64,000 nucleotides of DNA. Origin: Streptomyces sp. Y2F8-2 (GTDB lineage Bacteria; Actinomycetota; Actinomycetes; Streptomycetales; Streptomycetaceae). Each line of letters opens with the position of its first letter. Positions within the stretch are counted from its first letter, which is position 1. Positions 33,349-42,219 of this stretch are shown one piece after another. A program made the translations under genes and the position numbers. The stretch spans positions 1 to 64,000 of the forward strand of contig NZ_BNGS01000013.1 of NCBI RefSeq assembly GCF_014905555.1, given 5' to 3'. The notes beneath the pieces are model-generated. The model searched no databases. It was not told the origin of the DNA and saw nothing but the letters and a program-made list of their open reading frames with translations.

Positions 33349-34257
33349 TCAGTCCGTCACGTGCTCGCCGATGTCCCGGAGGCCGGCCGTCGACGCCCCC
33401 GTCGGCCGGCCGCATCCGAAGGCGGCCTCCACGAAGCACTGGCGGTACGCCGCTTCCGCGCCGTGGCGCAGGGCGCGCTCCAGCGCCGAGCCGGATGCCG
33501 GATCCCTGCGGGACCAGCCGTCACGGAGCAGGGACACGGCGAAGGCGGTGAGGAACGCGTCCCCGCAACCCATGGTGTCGGACATGGACAGCGGGTCCGC
33601 GGTCCGGGCCGGTACCGTGGCCGTGGTCCGCCCGTCGTACGCCACGGCACCCTCAAGACCGCGAGTGGCCAGTGCCATTCCCGCCCCCCGGCCCACGGCC
33701 TCGGCGAGCAGGTCACGGGTGGCGGTCTCGTCCAGGTGGGAGCACGACAGCAGTGCCAGATCCACATGGGGACAGATCCGGTCGAGGTAGGCAGCAGTTC
33801 GGTACTCGTCTTCGTCGGAGAGGTCGAAACTGATCAGCGGGCCGACCGCGGCCAGCTTGGGCAGTTCGCTCTCGGTGCCGGAGTAGACGCTGGAGTGCAC
33901 CAGCGTGAACGAGGCGGCGTAGGCCATCAGGCGGGCGTCCAGGGTGAGCGGTTCGCGGGCGCTGACGCCACCGCCGTTGTAGCCGAGGAACTCCCGGTCC
34001 CCGTCCCGCACGCACAGAGTGGAGACAGACGTCTCGCCGTGGCGCACCACGCTGTGCTCCACGGCCACGCCTTGGGCCGCCACCGCCGTACGGACGAACG
34101 TCCCGAGGTCGTCGTCGCCGAACACCCCCAGATAGGCGGCGTCCAGGCCCAGGCGGCGGGCGAAGACGGCGACGTTGACGCAGTTGCCGCCGGGGTAGTC
34201 GATGCCGCGGTCCACGAAGCGGTCGACGGTGTTGTCGCCGAAACCGAGGACGTTCAT
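33349..34257 (-). CDS. PfkB-family sugar kinase, fructoselysine 6-kinase (FrlD)-like
   Basis: The 302-residue cytoplasmic kinase of the ribokinase/PfkB family phosphorylates a sugar hydroxyl using ATP. It opens MNVLGFGDNTVDRFVDRGID with YPGGNCVNVAVFARRLG. The GG-N and the DN-VD pattern resemble FrlD, the fructoselysine 6-kinase. The C-terminal signature is DTMGCGDAFLTAFAV (about residue 229 onwards), where the final Asp is the catalytic base. It is the last gene of the operon, next to a FrlB-like SIS protein. That pairing is the reason to propose an Amadori compound or similar aminodeoxy sugar as substrate. Confidence 0.85.
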   Translation of the reverse strand: MNVLGFGDNTVDRFVDRGIDYPGGNCVNVAVFARRLGLDAAYLGVFGDDDLGTFVRTAVAAQGVAVEHSVVRHGETSVSTLCVRDGDREFLGYNGGGVSAREPLTLDARLMAYAASFTLVHSSVYSGTESELPKLAAVGPLISFDLSDEDEYRTAAYLDRICPHVDLALLSCSHLDETATRDLLAEAVGRGAGMALATRGLEGAVAYDGRTTATVPARTADPLSMSDTMGCGDAFLTAFAVSLLRDGWSRRDPASGSALERALRHGAEAAYRQCFVEAAFGCGRPTGASTAGLRDIGEHVTD

Positions 34258-34311
34258 CAGGGTCTCCCGAGACGGCGGGCGCGGCGTGCGGGACGCGGCG
34301 CCCGCCCTTGG

Positions 34312-34339
34312 GCGCGCCGGTGCCGGGACACCGGCGCGC
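34312..34339 (-). terminator. Intra-operon hairpin between SIS and kinase genes
   Basis: A perfect 11-bp stem, GCGCGCCGGTG (34312-34322) with CACCGGCGCGC (34329-34339), loop of six bases, lies in the 119-base gap between the two genes. It could attenuate the kinase or protect the 3' end of the SIS mRNA. Confidence 0.5.
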
Positions 34340-34376
34340 GAGGGGCGGATGGACGATGCGGAAGCGGGACGGCGGA

Positions 34377-35378
34377 TCAGTAGTCCATGACGCGGTAGTA
34401 GCGGCGCAGGTCGAGGGAGTGGCCCCGCACCCGCTCCAGGTGCTTGCTGACCCTGTCCATCACGGTGTCCAGCACCAGCGGCGCGAGCAGCCCCCGGAAC
34501 TCGGGGCTGATGCCCTCCAGGGCGTGGTCGCGGGTGTCGAAGACGGTGACGTCCTTGGACACCCGCCGCGCGAACGCCTCGGCCCGGTCGGTGAGCGGCC
34601 GGGTCTCGTCCTCCCCCTGAAAGACGATCACGCTGGTGTTCTCCTCCAGCAGCTCCAGGGACCCGTGGAAGAACTCCGCGCTGTGCACGCGCGTGGTGCG
34701 CAGCCACTGCATCTCCTCGAGGATGCACATGGAGTACAGGTACGTGAAGCCCCACAGGTTCCCGCCGCCGATGAGGAAGTGGTAGTCGGTGTCCTTGTGC
34801 GCCTCGGCGAACGCCGACGCCACCGGCTCGGCCTGCCGGGCGACGTCCACCAGGATGCGTGGCAGGCCGGCCAGTTCACCGGCGAGCCGCTCATAGCCCT
34901 CGAACTCGCCCCGCCGGGAGAGCAACCGGCTCATGAACAACAGCATCTGGACGTCGAAGGGCCACGCCTTGGGCGCCGAGATCAGCGCGGTGTCGACGTG
35001 CTGGGCGACGGGCGAGTCGGGGTGGCCGGTGAAGCCGATCGTGTGGGCGCCCTTGGACTTGCAGAAGTCGACGGCGCGAAGGGTGTCCTCCGTGGTGCCG
35101 GAGACGGACGTGAAGACGGCGACCGTGCGTTCACCGAGCCGGGCGTCGCCGGAGACGACCAGCTCGGCCGCGATGGCCGCCCGCACCGGCAGCTGCGAGG
35201 AGCGCCGGGCGAGGTGTTCGTAGGGCCACATCTGGGCGTACGTCCCGCCCGCGCCCACGAGGAGGACCTGGTCGCAGCCCTCGTCCACCAGGCGGTCGAC
35301 GACTTCCTCGATCCGGGGCCGCAGCGCGATGAGGCTTTCCGTCTGGGACACGAACTCGGCTTCGTTGAAGGAGAGCAC
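34377..35378 (-). CDS. SIS-domain sugar isomerase/deglycase, FrlB-like
   Basis: The 333-residue cytoplasmic protein has two SIS sugar-phosphate-binding domains. The first contains LLVGAGGTYAQM and FTSVSGTTEDTLRAV (the S-T phosphate loop); the second contains FLIGGGNLWGF. The conserved segment VHSAEFFHGSLELLEENTSV resembles FrlB and AgaS/GlmS relatives, where the Glu and His take part in ring opening and C-N cleavage. FrlB splits fructoselysine 6-phosphate to glucose 6-phosphate and lysine. GTG 35378 (VLSFNEAEF) follows TTAAGGA; longer starts to 35504 are not supported. It follows the permease gene by 88 bases. Confidence 0.85.
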   Translation of the reverse strand: MLSFNEAEFVSQTESLIALRPRIEEVVDRLVDEGCDQVLLVGAGGTYAQMWPYEHLARRSSQLPVRAAIAAELVVSGDARLGERTVAVFTSVSGTTEDTLRAVDFCKSKGAHTIGFTGHPDSPVAQHVDTALISAPKAWPFDVQMLLFMSRLLSRRGEFEGYERLAGELAGLPRILVDVARQAEPVASAFAEAHKDTDYHFLIGGGNLWGFTYLYSMCILEEMQWLRTTRVHSAEFFHGSLELLEENTSVIVFQGEDETRPLTDRAEAFARRVSKDVTVFDTRDHALEGISPEFRGLLAPLVLDTVMDRVSKHLERVRGHSLDLRRYYRVMDY

Positions 35379-35466
35379 GATGATGGGTTCCTTAAGGGTT
35401 GTTCCGCACCGGCACCGATGTGCGCCGGTGAGCCTGTGTCCGAAGGAGCGCGGGACCGGAGGCCGG

Positions 35467-36315
35467 TCAGACCGCGCGGCGCCGGGAGAACAGGACGTTC
35501 GCACCGGCGATGAGCAGACCGCCGCAGAAGATCAGCGTTCCCATGACATTGACCTGCGGGGGCACGCCGGTACGGCTGGCGCTGTACACCCACAGCGGGA
35601 AGGTGACCGTACGGCCGGCGTTGAAGCTGGTGACGATGTAGTCGTCGACGGACAGGGCGAAGCAGAGCAGCGCGCCGGACGCCACGCCGGGCAACAGCAT
35701 CGGCAGGGTGACCAGCCGGAACGCGGTCCAGGGTCCCGCCCCCAGATCACGGGCGGCCTCCTCCAGCGTCGGGTCGTGCCCGGCCAGGCGCGCCCGCACC
35801 GTGATGGCGACGTACGGGATGCAGAACGCGACGTGCGCGATGACGATCGTCGTATGGCCGCGGGGCACGCCGAGCACGACGAACAGCGACAACAAGGCGG
35901 CGCCGAGGGCGATTTCGGGCGCGGCGATGGCCGCGAACAGCAGCAGGTCCACCGAGCCTCGGCCACGGAAGCGGTAGCGGCCCAGTGCCAGCCCGATCGG
36001 GGTGCCGAGCAGGGTGGCGACCACCGTGACCACCAGCGCGATGGTGAGGCTGTTGACCAGTGCCGCGGTCAGATTGGGGATGGAGAACAGGTGCCTGTAC
36101 CAGGTCAGGGTGAAGCCCTGCCAGGTGAAGTTGACCTTGCTGTGGGTGTCGTTGAAGCCGAAGAGGACCATCACGGCGATCGGCAGCAGCAGCCAGGCCA
36201 GCACCAGCCAGGTGTACAGGGTCAGCGTGGGGCTCGGGCGGCCCGGGGCAGGGTGCGGCCGCGCCGTCGCGGCCGCGTACCGGGCGGGGACCGGTGTCTT
36301 CTCGGTCACGGTCAT
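35467..36315 (-). CDS. ABC transporter permease, PotC-type
   Basis: This 282-residue inner-membrane permease of the spermidine/putrescine/Fe(3+)-type import family has about six helices. The EAA loop, which docks the ATPase, is ARLAGHDPTLEEAARDLGAG with PWTAFRLVTLPMLLPGV. The segment LCFALSVDDYIVTSF with YSASRTGVPPQVN matches PotC. A hydrophilic N-terminal arm of about 30 residues precedes helix 1. Its ATG overlaps the stop of the preceding permease gene as ATGA (36312-36315), indicating translational coupling. It is the fourth gene of the potA-type operon. Confidence 0.92.
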   Translation of the reverse strand: MTVTEKTPVPARYAAATARPHPAPGRPSPTLTLYTWLVLAWLLLPIAVMVLFGFNDTHSKVNFTWQGFTLTWYRHLFSIPNLTAALVNSLTIALVVTVVATLLGTPIGLALGRYRFRGRGSVDLLLFAAIAAPEIALGAALLSLFVVLGVPRGHTTIVIAHVAFCIPYVAITVRARLAGHDPTLEEAARDLGAGPWTAFRLVTLPMLLPGVASGALLCFALSVDDYIVTSFNAGRTVTFPLWVYSASRTGVPPQVNVMGTLIFCGGLLIAGANVLFSRRRAV

Positions 36316-37214
36316 CGCGCGGCCGCCTCCAGCACGTCGTCGGTGCCCAGGGCCCGGGCGTAGGCGAACACGGCCAGCAGCAGCGCGCCCATGAGCACGA
36401 ACGACAGGGCGGCGGCAGCCGGATAGTCGAGGTTGGTGAGGTACTCGGTCTGGATGATGGTGCCGATCACGGTGGTGGAGGGGCCGCCCAGGATGCCGGC
36501 GTTGACGTAGTCGGCGGAGGCGGGCACGAAGGTCAGCAGCACTCCGGCGAAGACCCCCGGCAGCGACAGCGGCAGGACGACACGCCAGAACGTCTGCGCC
36601 CGGGACGCGTACAGGTCGGTGGACGCCTCGATCACCTTGGGGTCCACCCGCTCCAGAGCGACGTACACGGGCAGCACCATGAACGGCAGGAAGTTGTAGG
36701 TCAGGCCGCCGATCACCGCGTACGGCGTGGCCAGCACATGGAAGTCGTCGGGCAGCAGCCCCAGGTGCTTCAGCGGTCCCAGCACCACGCCGTTGTCGGC
36801 GAGGACCACGTTCCAGGACTGCGTGCGGATGACGAAGGAGACGAAGAACGGCAGCAGGAGCAGGAAGAGGAACACCGACTTGTGCCGGCCGGCCCGGAAG
36901 GCGATCCAGTACGCCACCGGGTAACCGACGAGGGCACAGGCCGTGGTGGCGGCGGCCCCGTAGACCAGGGACCGGACGAGCTGCACGTGGTACGTCTCCA
37001 CGACGTCCGCGTACGTGCGGAAGTGGAAGGTCTGGCGGAAGCCGTCGATGAAGTCGCCGGTCTGCAGCGAGAGCGACACCATCACGAGCACGGGTGCGAT
37101 GAAGAAGGCCGCCAGCCACAGCCAGCCCGGCAGGACCATCAGGTAGGGGGCGAGGACGGTGCCGGGGCGGCGCCGCCTCAGGACTGGTAGATCGGTTCGA
37201 ACAGCGCGTTCCAC
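36312..37214 (-). CDS. ABC transporter permease, PotB-type
   Basis: The 300-residue permease partner of the PotC-like protein. Helix 1 is LMVLPGWLWLAAFFIAPVLV. Characteristic parts are LPFFVSFVIRTQSW, the EAA-type loop VIEASTDLYASRAQTFWRVV with LPLSLPGVFAG, and FVPASADYVNAGILGG. The start is not obvious, because the frame is open far upstream inside potD. GTG 37214 is chosen because GGAGGAGAAGCA precedes it. This makes the gene overlap the end of potD by 37 bases, typical of coupled operons. ATG 37139 would cut into helix 1 and is unlikely. Confidence 0.88.
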   Translation of the reverse strand: MERAVRTDLPVLRRRRPGTVLAPYLMVLPGWLWLAAFFIAPVLVMVSLSLQTGDFIDGFRQTFHFRTYADVVETYHVQLVRSLVYGAAATTACALVGYPVAYWIAFRAGRHKSVFLFLLLLPFFVSFVIRTQSWNVVLADNGVVLGPLKHLGLLPDDFHVLATPYAVIGGLTYNFLPFMVLPVYVALERVDPKVIEASTDLYASRAQTFWRVVLPLSLPGVFAGVLLTFVPASADYVNAGILGGPSTTVIGTIIQTEYLTNLDYPAAAALSFVLMGALLLAVFAYARALGTDDVLEAAAR

Positions 37215-38449
37215 TGCTTCTCCTCCCCTTCGTCGAGCACGCGCAGGTGGCGCAGCTTGGATTCGGCGGCCTTCGTCGGGAAGACCAGAGGGCTGGTGCT
37301 CAGGGACTCGAGGAGGGCGCGCCGCTTCCCGGTGGCGGCGGCCGCGTCGCGCGCGATCACCTTCTGGGCGCCCGGGACGGGGCAGACGAACTGCACGCTC
37401 TCGCTGATCTTCGCGGCGACCTCGGGCCGGTAGACGTAGTCCATGTAGGTCAGGGCGTCGACGGGGTGCGCGGCGGTCACCGGGATGCAGAGGTTGTCGG
37501 TCCACAGCAGACCGCCCTCGTCGGGGATGACGAACTCCAGGTGCGAGCCGCTCTGGTTGGCCTGGAAGATGTCGCCGGAGTACACCAACGAGGCCCACAG
37601 GTCACCCCGTTGGAGCGAGGACTGGTAGGTGGCGGTGCTGTAGGAGCGGACCATGCCGGCGTCGCGCTGCTTGCGCAGCCAGGCCGCCGCCTTGCGCCAG
37701 TCGGCGTGGGTGGAGGTCTCCGGGTCGACGCCGACGGCCAGCAGGGCGACATTGCCCATCTGCACCGCGTCGTTCCACATGCCGACCTTTCCGTGCAGCT
37801 TGGGGTCGAGCAGGTCCTGCCAACTGGTGATCTTCCGGCCGACCTTGGCCGGGTCGTAGCCGATGCCGGTCATGCCGGACTGCCAGGGCACGGTGTAGAC
37901 GTTGCCGCGGTCGAAGGAGGAGTTCTTGAACGCGGCTCCGCCGTACGCTGCGAAGTGGGGCAGCCTGCTGTGGTCGAGCGGGGCGAGGTAGCCGAGCTCG
38001 ATGTACTTGGTCAGGTAGCTGTCGCCGCCGACGACCATCAGGTCGTAGCCGATGCCCTGGCCGGAGGCGAACTCCGGCTGAGACTTGCCGAACCAGGAGG
38101 CGTCGTCGTCGATCAGCTCGTCGTAGTGGACCGTGATGCCGCTGAAGCGGGTGAAGGCCTCCAGGGTGGGGTGCCTGCTCTGGTCGCCCGGGTCGGAGTC
38201 GATGTACTGCGTGTAGTTGGCGAAGTCCAGCTTCCCCGCCGCCTTCTTCCCCCTCCAGAAGTCGGTGACGGCCGCGGCGATCGCGGCGGACGTGGTGGGT
38301 ACGGGCTTGCGGGCGCCGGGCACGCTGCATGCGGCGAGCGGGGCCAGCGCGGCGGCGCCGAGCGCGGCGCGCAGCAGACCGCGCCGGGAGCAGCGGCGCT
38401 CGGTCAGTCCGCGCATCCGGGGTGCGGACGGAATGGGCTGCAAGGGCAT
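37178..38449 (-). CDS. ABC transporter substrate-binding lipoprotein, PotD-type
   Basis: The 423-residue extracellular solute-binding protein has an RR signal (RRCSRRGLLRAALGAAALAP) and lipobox LAAC with C41, so it is probably Tat-exported and lipid-anchored. The mature part follows the type 2 periplasmic binding fold: LDFANYTQYIDSDPG, LEAFTRFSGITVHYDELIDD, YDLMVVGGDSYLTKYIELGY, VPWQSGMTGIGYDPAKVGR and AHPVDALTYMDYVYRPEVA. It groups with spermidine/putrescine binders, but many members in actinobacteria bind other amines or opine- and Amadori-like compounds. The FrlB- and FrlD-like genes downstream favour a glycated amine. It lies 15 bases after potA. Confidence 0.92.
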   Translation of the reverse strand: MPLQPIPSAPRMRGLTERRCSRRGLLRAALGAAALAPLAACSVPGARKPVPTTSAAIAAAVTDFWRGKKAAGKLDFANYTQYIDSDPGDQSRHPTLEAFTRFSGITVHYDELIDDDASWFGKSQPEFASGQGIGYDLMVVGGDSYLTKYIELGYLAPLDHSRLPHFAAYGGAAFKNSSFDRGNVYTVPWQSGMTGIGYDPAKVGRKITSWQDLLDPKLHGKVGMWNDAVQMGNVALLAVGVDPETSTHADWRKAAAWLRKQRDAGMVRSYSTATYQSSLQRGDLWASLVYSGDIFQANQSGSHLEFVIPDEGGLLWTDNLCIPVTAAHPVDALTYMDYVYRPEVAAKISESVQFVCPVPGAQKVIARDAAAATGKRRALLESLSTSPLVFPTKAAESKLRHLRVLDEGEEKQWNALFEPIYQS

Positions 38450-38464
38450 GGTGGTGACCTGTCG

Positions 38465-39652
38465 TCAGCGCGGGGAGAGGGATCCGGGTTCCGAGGCGGA
38501 CTCGGCGGTCGCGGCGGCGACGGGCCTGGCCGTGAGCACGTAGGAGTGGGCGGCGGTCCAGGACAGCCAGACGGTGTCGCCGCGTGCGGGGGCGACGCAC
38601 GCGGTGCCGTCGTTGGGCTGGAAGACGGTCATCTCCGCGCCGATGCCGGTGTGCACCGTGTAACTGGTGGAGGTGCCCAGGTAGACGACCTCTCCCACGG
38701 TGCCGCGGATGCGGCTGGCGCTGTCGGCGTCGTCCGGTCCGGTGGTCAGGGTGATCTTCTCGGGCCGCACGGTGAGTGCGAGGGCCGTCCCCGGCCCCGC
38801 CCCGCCGGGCAGCGGCACGGTGATGCGCTGGCCGTCGCCGAAGTCGATCACTCCGTTGCCCGCCTCGACGGCGGTCAGGTGCCCGCTGATCACGTTGGAG
38901 GTGCCGATGAACCCGGCGACGAACGCGGTGGCCGGTCGTTCGTACACCTCGCGGGGCGTGCCGACCTGCTCGACCAGGCCGCCGTTCATCACCGCGATGC
39001 GGTCGGACATGGTCAGGGCCTCGGCCTGGTCGTGCGTGACGTAGATGAAGGTGATGCCGACCTCCCGCTGGATGCGTTTGAGCTCCAGCTGCATGGACTG
39101 ACGTAGTTTCAGGTCGAGGGCACCCAGAGGTTCGTCCAGCAGCAGGGCGCGGGGCCGGTTGACCAGGGCGCGGGCCAGAGCCACGCGCTGCTGCTGACCA
39201 CCGGAGAGCTGGCGGGGGCGGCGGTCGGCCTTGTCGGTGAGCTCCACGGTGTGCAGGATCCGTTCGACCCGGTCGCGTATCTCGTTCTTCGGCACGCGCC
39301 GGCGGCGCAGTCCGAACGCCACGTTGTCGGCGACGCTCAGGTGCGGGAACAGGGCGTACGACTGGAAGACCATGTTGATGTCGCGCTTGTTGGCCGGTAC
39401 GCCGACCATGTCCCGTCCGTGCAGCAGGATCTGACCGCCCGTAGGTTCCTCGAAGCCGGCGATCATCCGCAAGGTGGTCGTCTTGCCGCAGCCCGAGGGC
39501 CCCAGCAGGGAGAAGAACTCCCCTTCTGCGATGGACAGGTTGACGCCGCGTACGGCCGCGCCGCCGGGGGTGCCGCCGAAGTCCTTGACCACGTCGACGA
39601 GGGTGATGGCCGGGCCTGGGTCCGGTGGCGGAGCAAGGGTGTCGGTTGCCAT
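38465..39652 (-). CDS. ABC transporter ATP-binding protein, PotA-type
   Basis: The 395-residue ATPase powers the importer from the cytoplasmic side. Walker A is GPSGCGKTT (residues 51-59), the Q-loop is VFQSYALFPHL, the ABC signature is LSGGQQQR, Walker B is ALLLDEPLGALD, and the switch histidine is in YVTHDQAEAL. A C-terminal TOBE domain (about 285-390, LALTVRPEKITL) is typical of PotA and of sugar-type importers. ATG 39652 follows CCGGAGG. It is the first gene of the six-gene operon and is divergent from the LacI-type repressor, with an operator-like palindrome at 39764-39779. Confidence 0.94.
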   Translation of the reverse strand: MATDTLAPPPDPGPAITLVDVVKDFGGTPGGAAVRGVNLSIAEGEFFSLLGPSGCGKTTTLRMIAGFEEPTGGQILLHGRDMVGVPANKRDINMVFQSYALFPHLSVADNVAFGLRRRRVPKNEIRDRVERILHTVELTDKADRRPRQLSGGQQQRVALARALVNRPRALLLDEPLGALDLKLRQSMQLELKRIQREVGITFIYVTHDQAEALTMSDRIAVMNGGLVEQVGTPREVYERPATAFVAGFIGTSNVISGHLTAVEAGNGVIDFGDGQRITVPLPGGAGPGTALALTVRPEKITLTTGPDDADSASRIRGTVGEVVYLGTSTSYTVHTGIGAEMTVFQPNDGTACVAPARGDTVWLSWTAAHSYVLTARPVAAATAESASEPGSLSPR

Positions 39653-39763
39653 CCGTGGAACCTCCGGTGTTCGGGGCGTGGGCTGAGCGGGCGACCGTGC
39701 GGGGATGCGGGACAGGGAGGCGGAGCCGACCGCAGGACGGCCGGGCGGCCCCCGGGGCAAGGA

Positions 39764-39779
39764 TTGATAACGTTACCAA
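39764..39779. promoter_or_regulatory. LacI-type operator
   Basis: TTGATAACGTTACCAA has a TAACGTTA core with the central CG expected for LacI/GalR repressors, and nearly symmetrical flanks. It lies between the divergent potA and lacI-type genes, 111 bases before the potA start. Confidence 0.82.
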
Positions 39780-39893
39780 CGAAGTGGCACGTACCTTACC
39801 CACGACCGGGCGTCACCCGTCAATGGTTGAATGGCGCTGAATTTCATCGACCCGTTCCGCAGCGTCCGCCGAGCCGTCACGAAGAGATCCGCC

Positions 39894-40991
39894 ATGCCGA
39901 ATGAGCCACGACCGCCTCGTCGCGTCACCATCCCGGACGTCGCCCGGCACGCCGGCGTGGGGCAGGCCACCGCCGCCCGGGTCCTGGGCGGCTACGGGTC
40001 GGCGAGCGCGGCCACCCGGGAACGGGTGCTGGCCGCCGCCGCCGAGCTCGGCTACAGCACCAACGCCGTGGCCCGGAGCATGATCAGTGGGCGGACGCAC
40101 ACCCTCGGGGTGGTGGTCGCCGACATCGAGAACGCCTACTTCGCCCGCGCGGTGCGCGGGATCGCCGACGTGGCCGCCAAGTCGGGGTTGCAGGTCATCC
40201 TGGCCAACAGCGACGAGGACGGCGACAAGGAGAAGGCCGCGGTGCAGCTGTTCATCGAGCGGCGCGTGGACGGACTGGTCGTGGCGCCCGCGGCAGGCGG
40301 GCACGAGCATCTCGACCGGGCCGTGTCCGCGGGCATCCCGGTGGTGCTCCTGGACCGCGCGCTGAGCGGCGCCGCGCTGGACACGGTCGTCGTGGACAAC
40401 CGGGGCGCCGCCAAGGCGGCGGTGGCCCGGTTCACCGACGCGGGGCACACGCGCATCGCGGTCGTCTCGTCGGCCTCACCCGCCGACGACTCCGCGCGCC
40501 TGGCGCCGGGTGCCGACATCTGGACCACCACCGAGCGGCTCACCGGCTACCGTCAGGCACTGCGTGCCGCCGGTATCCCGCGCGAGGGGGAGCTGATCCG
40601 GCACACCGGCTACGACCGGGCCTGGGCACGCTCCGCCGTACTCGAGCTCATGACCGGTGAGGACCGGCCCACCGCGCTGTTCACCACCGACAACGTGGCC
40701 ACGCTCGGCACCCTGGACGCCTTGCTCGACCTGGACGCCCGCATCCCCGACGACGTCTCCGTCATCGGCTTCGACGACGCGGAATGGGCCACGCTCATCC
40801 GTCCCCGGCTCAGCGTGGTGAGCCAGCCGGTGCAGGAACTGGGCGGCCTGGCGGCGGACATCCTGGTCCGCCGCATCAACGGCGCCTCGCCCCGTCCCCG
40901 GCGCCATACCCTCCGCACCACCTACATCGCCCGCGAGTCCACCGGCCCGGTCCCCGCCTCCGTACGACGGCTGCGGGCTCCGCAGAGCTGA
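39894..40991 (+). CDS. LacI/GalR-family transcriptional repressor
   Basis: The 365-residue regulator has the N-terminal helix-turn-helix VTIPDVARHAGVGQATAARV (residues 11-30) with hinge ELGYSTNAVARSMISGRT. A periplasmic-binding-protein-like effector domain follows (LGVVVADIENAYFARAVRGI, DGLVVAPAAGG, and DVSVIGFDDAEWATLIRPRL near the end). In this family, effector binding releases the operator. ATG 39894 gives the normal short arm before the HTH; ATG 39831 is possible but adds unrelated residues. It probably represses the divergent importer/kinase operon through 39764-39779, with the imported sugar or its phosphate as inducer. Confidence 0.93.
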   Translation: MPNEPRPPRRVTIPDVARHAGVGQATAARVLGGYGSASAATRERVLAAAAELGYSTNAVARSMISGRTHTLGVVVADIENAYFARAVRGIADVAAKSGLQVILANSDEDGDKEKAAVQLFIERRVDGLVVAPAAGGHEHLDRAVSAGIPVVLLDRALSGAALDTVVVDNRGAAKAAVARFTDAGHTRIAVVSSASPADDSARLAPGADIWTTTERLTGYRQALRAAGIPREGELIRHTGYDRAWARSAVLELMTGEDRPTALFTTDNVATLGTLDALLDLDARIPDDVSVIGFDDAEWATLIRPRLSVVSQPVQELGGLAADILVRRINGASPRPRRHTLRTTYIARESTGPVPASVRRLRAPQS

Positions 40992-41277
40992 GGCGGGCGC
41001 CCCAAAGGTCGTTTCTCTTGGTGCTCGCGGTCGTTGCACTGCGCCCGCCCGGGTCGCACGGCCGGCTCGCCCCCGAAACCCGCGACCAGGCGCTCCCCGC
41101 CTGACGACCGGCTCGGCGAACACAGCCGACAGCGCGTCCTAGGCCGGTTCGGTCACCCCGGGCCGGCCTCGGGACGTCGTGGCCACAGAGGTCGAACCGG
41201 GTTCGCCTTCGACGAGTTCCGGTCTGACCCGGCGCCGAGGTGGCATGACACCTGGTCGGCCACCACCCGATCCGGCG

Positions 41278-42069
41278 CTAACGCTCGAGGAACGGGCCCA
41301 GTACCGAGGCGAGCTCGGCCGGCGCGTCCAGCGCGATGAGGTGAGCGGCGGTGGGGAACTCGACCAAGGTGGCATCGGGGATCTCAGCGGCGTACCGGCG
41401 GGCGATGTCCTGGAAGTCGGCGACATCGAGCTTGCCGATCCCGACCAGTGTGGGGACCGAGATGCCGGCGATGTCGCCGGTTGCGCCGCCTTGGGAATGC
41501 TCTCCCACGACCTCTTGGTTCACCAGTGACGTTCTCATCGGGCCCCGGAGTCGGTCGGCCAGTCCGACGACGACGTCCTCCCACTGCCGAGCCGGCCCGC
41601 GCAGCCACATGTCCAGGTTGATACGCACGGCGGCGTCCAGGTCGCCCGAAGCCAGTGCCGCTGTTTCCGCCTCGTCGTACGCGACCATGTCCGAAGACCA
41701 GTGGTATCCCCGCCATGGCGGGGCGAGCACTGCCAGGGAGCGCACTCGGGCGGGGTGGGTGAGAGCGAAGTCCAGGGCCACGCGGCCACCCCAGGAGGCG
41801 CCGACGAGCCGGACACGTTCGTAGCCGAGGTGGTCCAGGAGGCGGCGCAGATCGTCGGTCTCGCTGAACGGGCCGGTCGGAGGTGCGGACTCACCGAAAC
41901 CACGGAGGTCGTAACGGATGACGGTGTGCCGTTCTGCCAGGTCGGGCGCGATGGCGTCCCACATACGGTGGTCTGCGACGCCGGCGTGCACGAGTACGAC
42001 GGGAGGTCCGTCGCCGTCGCCGTCGACGACGTAGGACAGGTGGCCGAGATCATCGGTGAGAGTGAGCAT
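41278..42069 (-). CDS. Alpha/beta hydrolase
   Basis: The 263-residue cytoplasmic enzyme has VVLVHAGVADHRMWD (oxyanion strand), YDLRGFGESAPP, the nucleophile elbow GASWGG with S92, and a catalytic histidine at about H243 in PTAAHLIALDAP. The arrangement matches the 3-oxoadipate enol-lactonase/MhpC-like group. The substrate is unknown. ATG 42069 is used because the fold begins straight after it. The 286 bases between this stop and the LacI gene (40992-41277) show no gene; they include GGTTCGCCTTCGACGAGTTC near 41200, which resembles an interspersed palindromic element. Confidence 0.87.
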   Translation of the reverse strand: MLTLTDDLGHLSYVVDGDGDGPPVVLVHAGVADHRMWDAIAPDLAERHTVIRYDLRGFGESAPPTGPFSETDDLRRLLDHLGYERVRLVGASWGGRVALDFALTHPARVRSLAVLAPPWRGYHWSSDMVAYDEAETAALASGDLDAAVRINLDMWLRGPARQWEDVVVGLADRLRGPMRTSLVNQEVVGEHSQGGATGDIAGISVPTLVGIGKLDVADFQDIARRYAAEIPDATLVEFPTAAHLIALDAPAELASVLGPFLER

Positions 42070-42219
42070 CCGCAGATGCTCGCAGTACGACAGGCCACGT
42101 GCCACCCGATAAAGGGAAGCCTCCACTCCCGCTGCCCTGTCGACTGACTCGGCTCGTGGTCGGAGCCACGGCCCTCGACCCCGGTCGGCCTGTTCGGCCA
42201 CAGCGCTAGCCTGCTCCGC

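Noticed and set aside
30584..33790. Open frame of 1068 codons on the plus strand
   Set aside because: Shadow across three opposite genes and the heptamer tract; no domain.
41200..41225. Interspersed palindromic element with GGTTCGCCTTCGACGAGTTC
   Set aside because: Single copy in the window, so its repeat nature cannot be shown.
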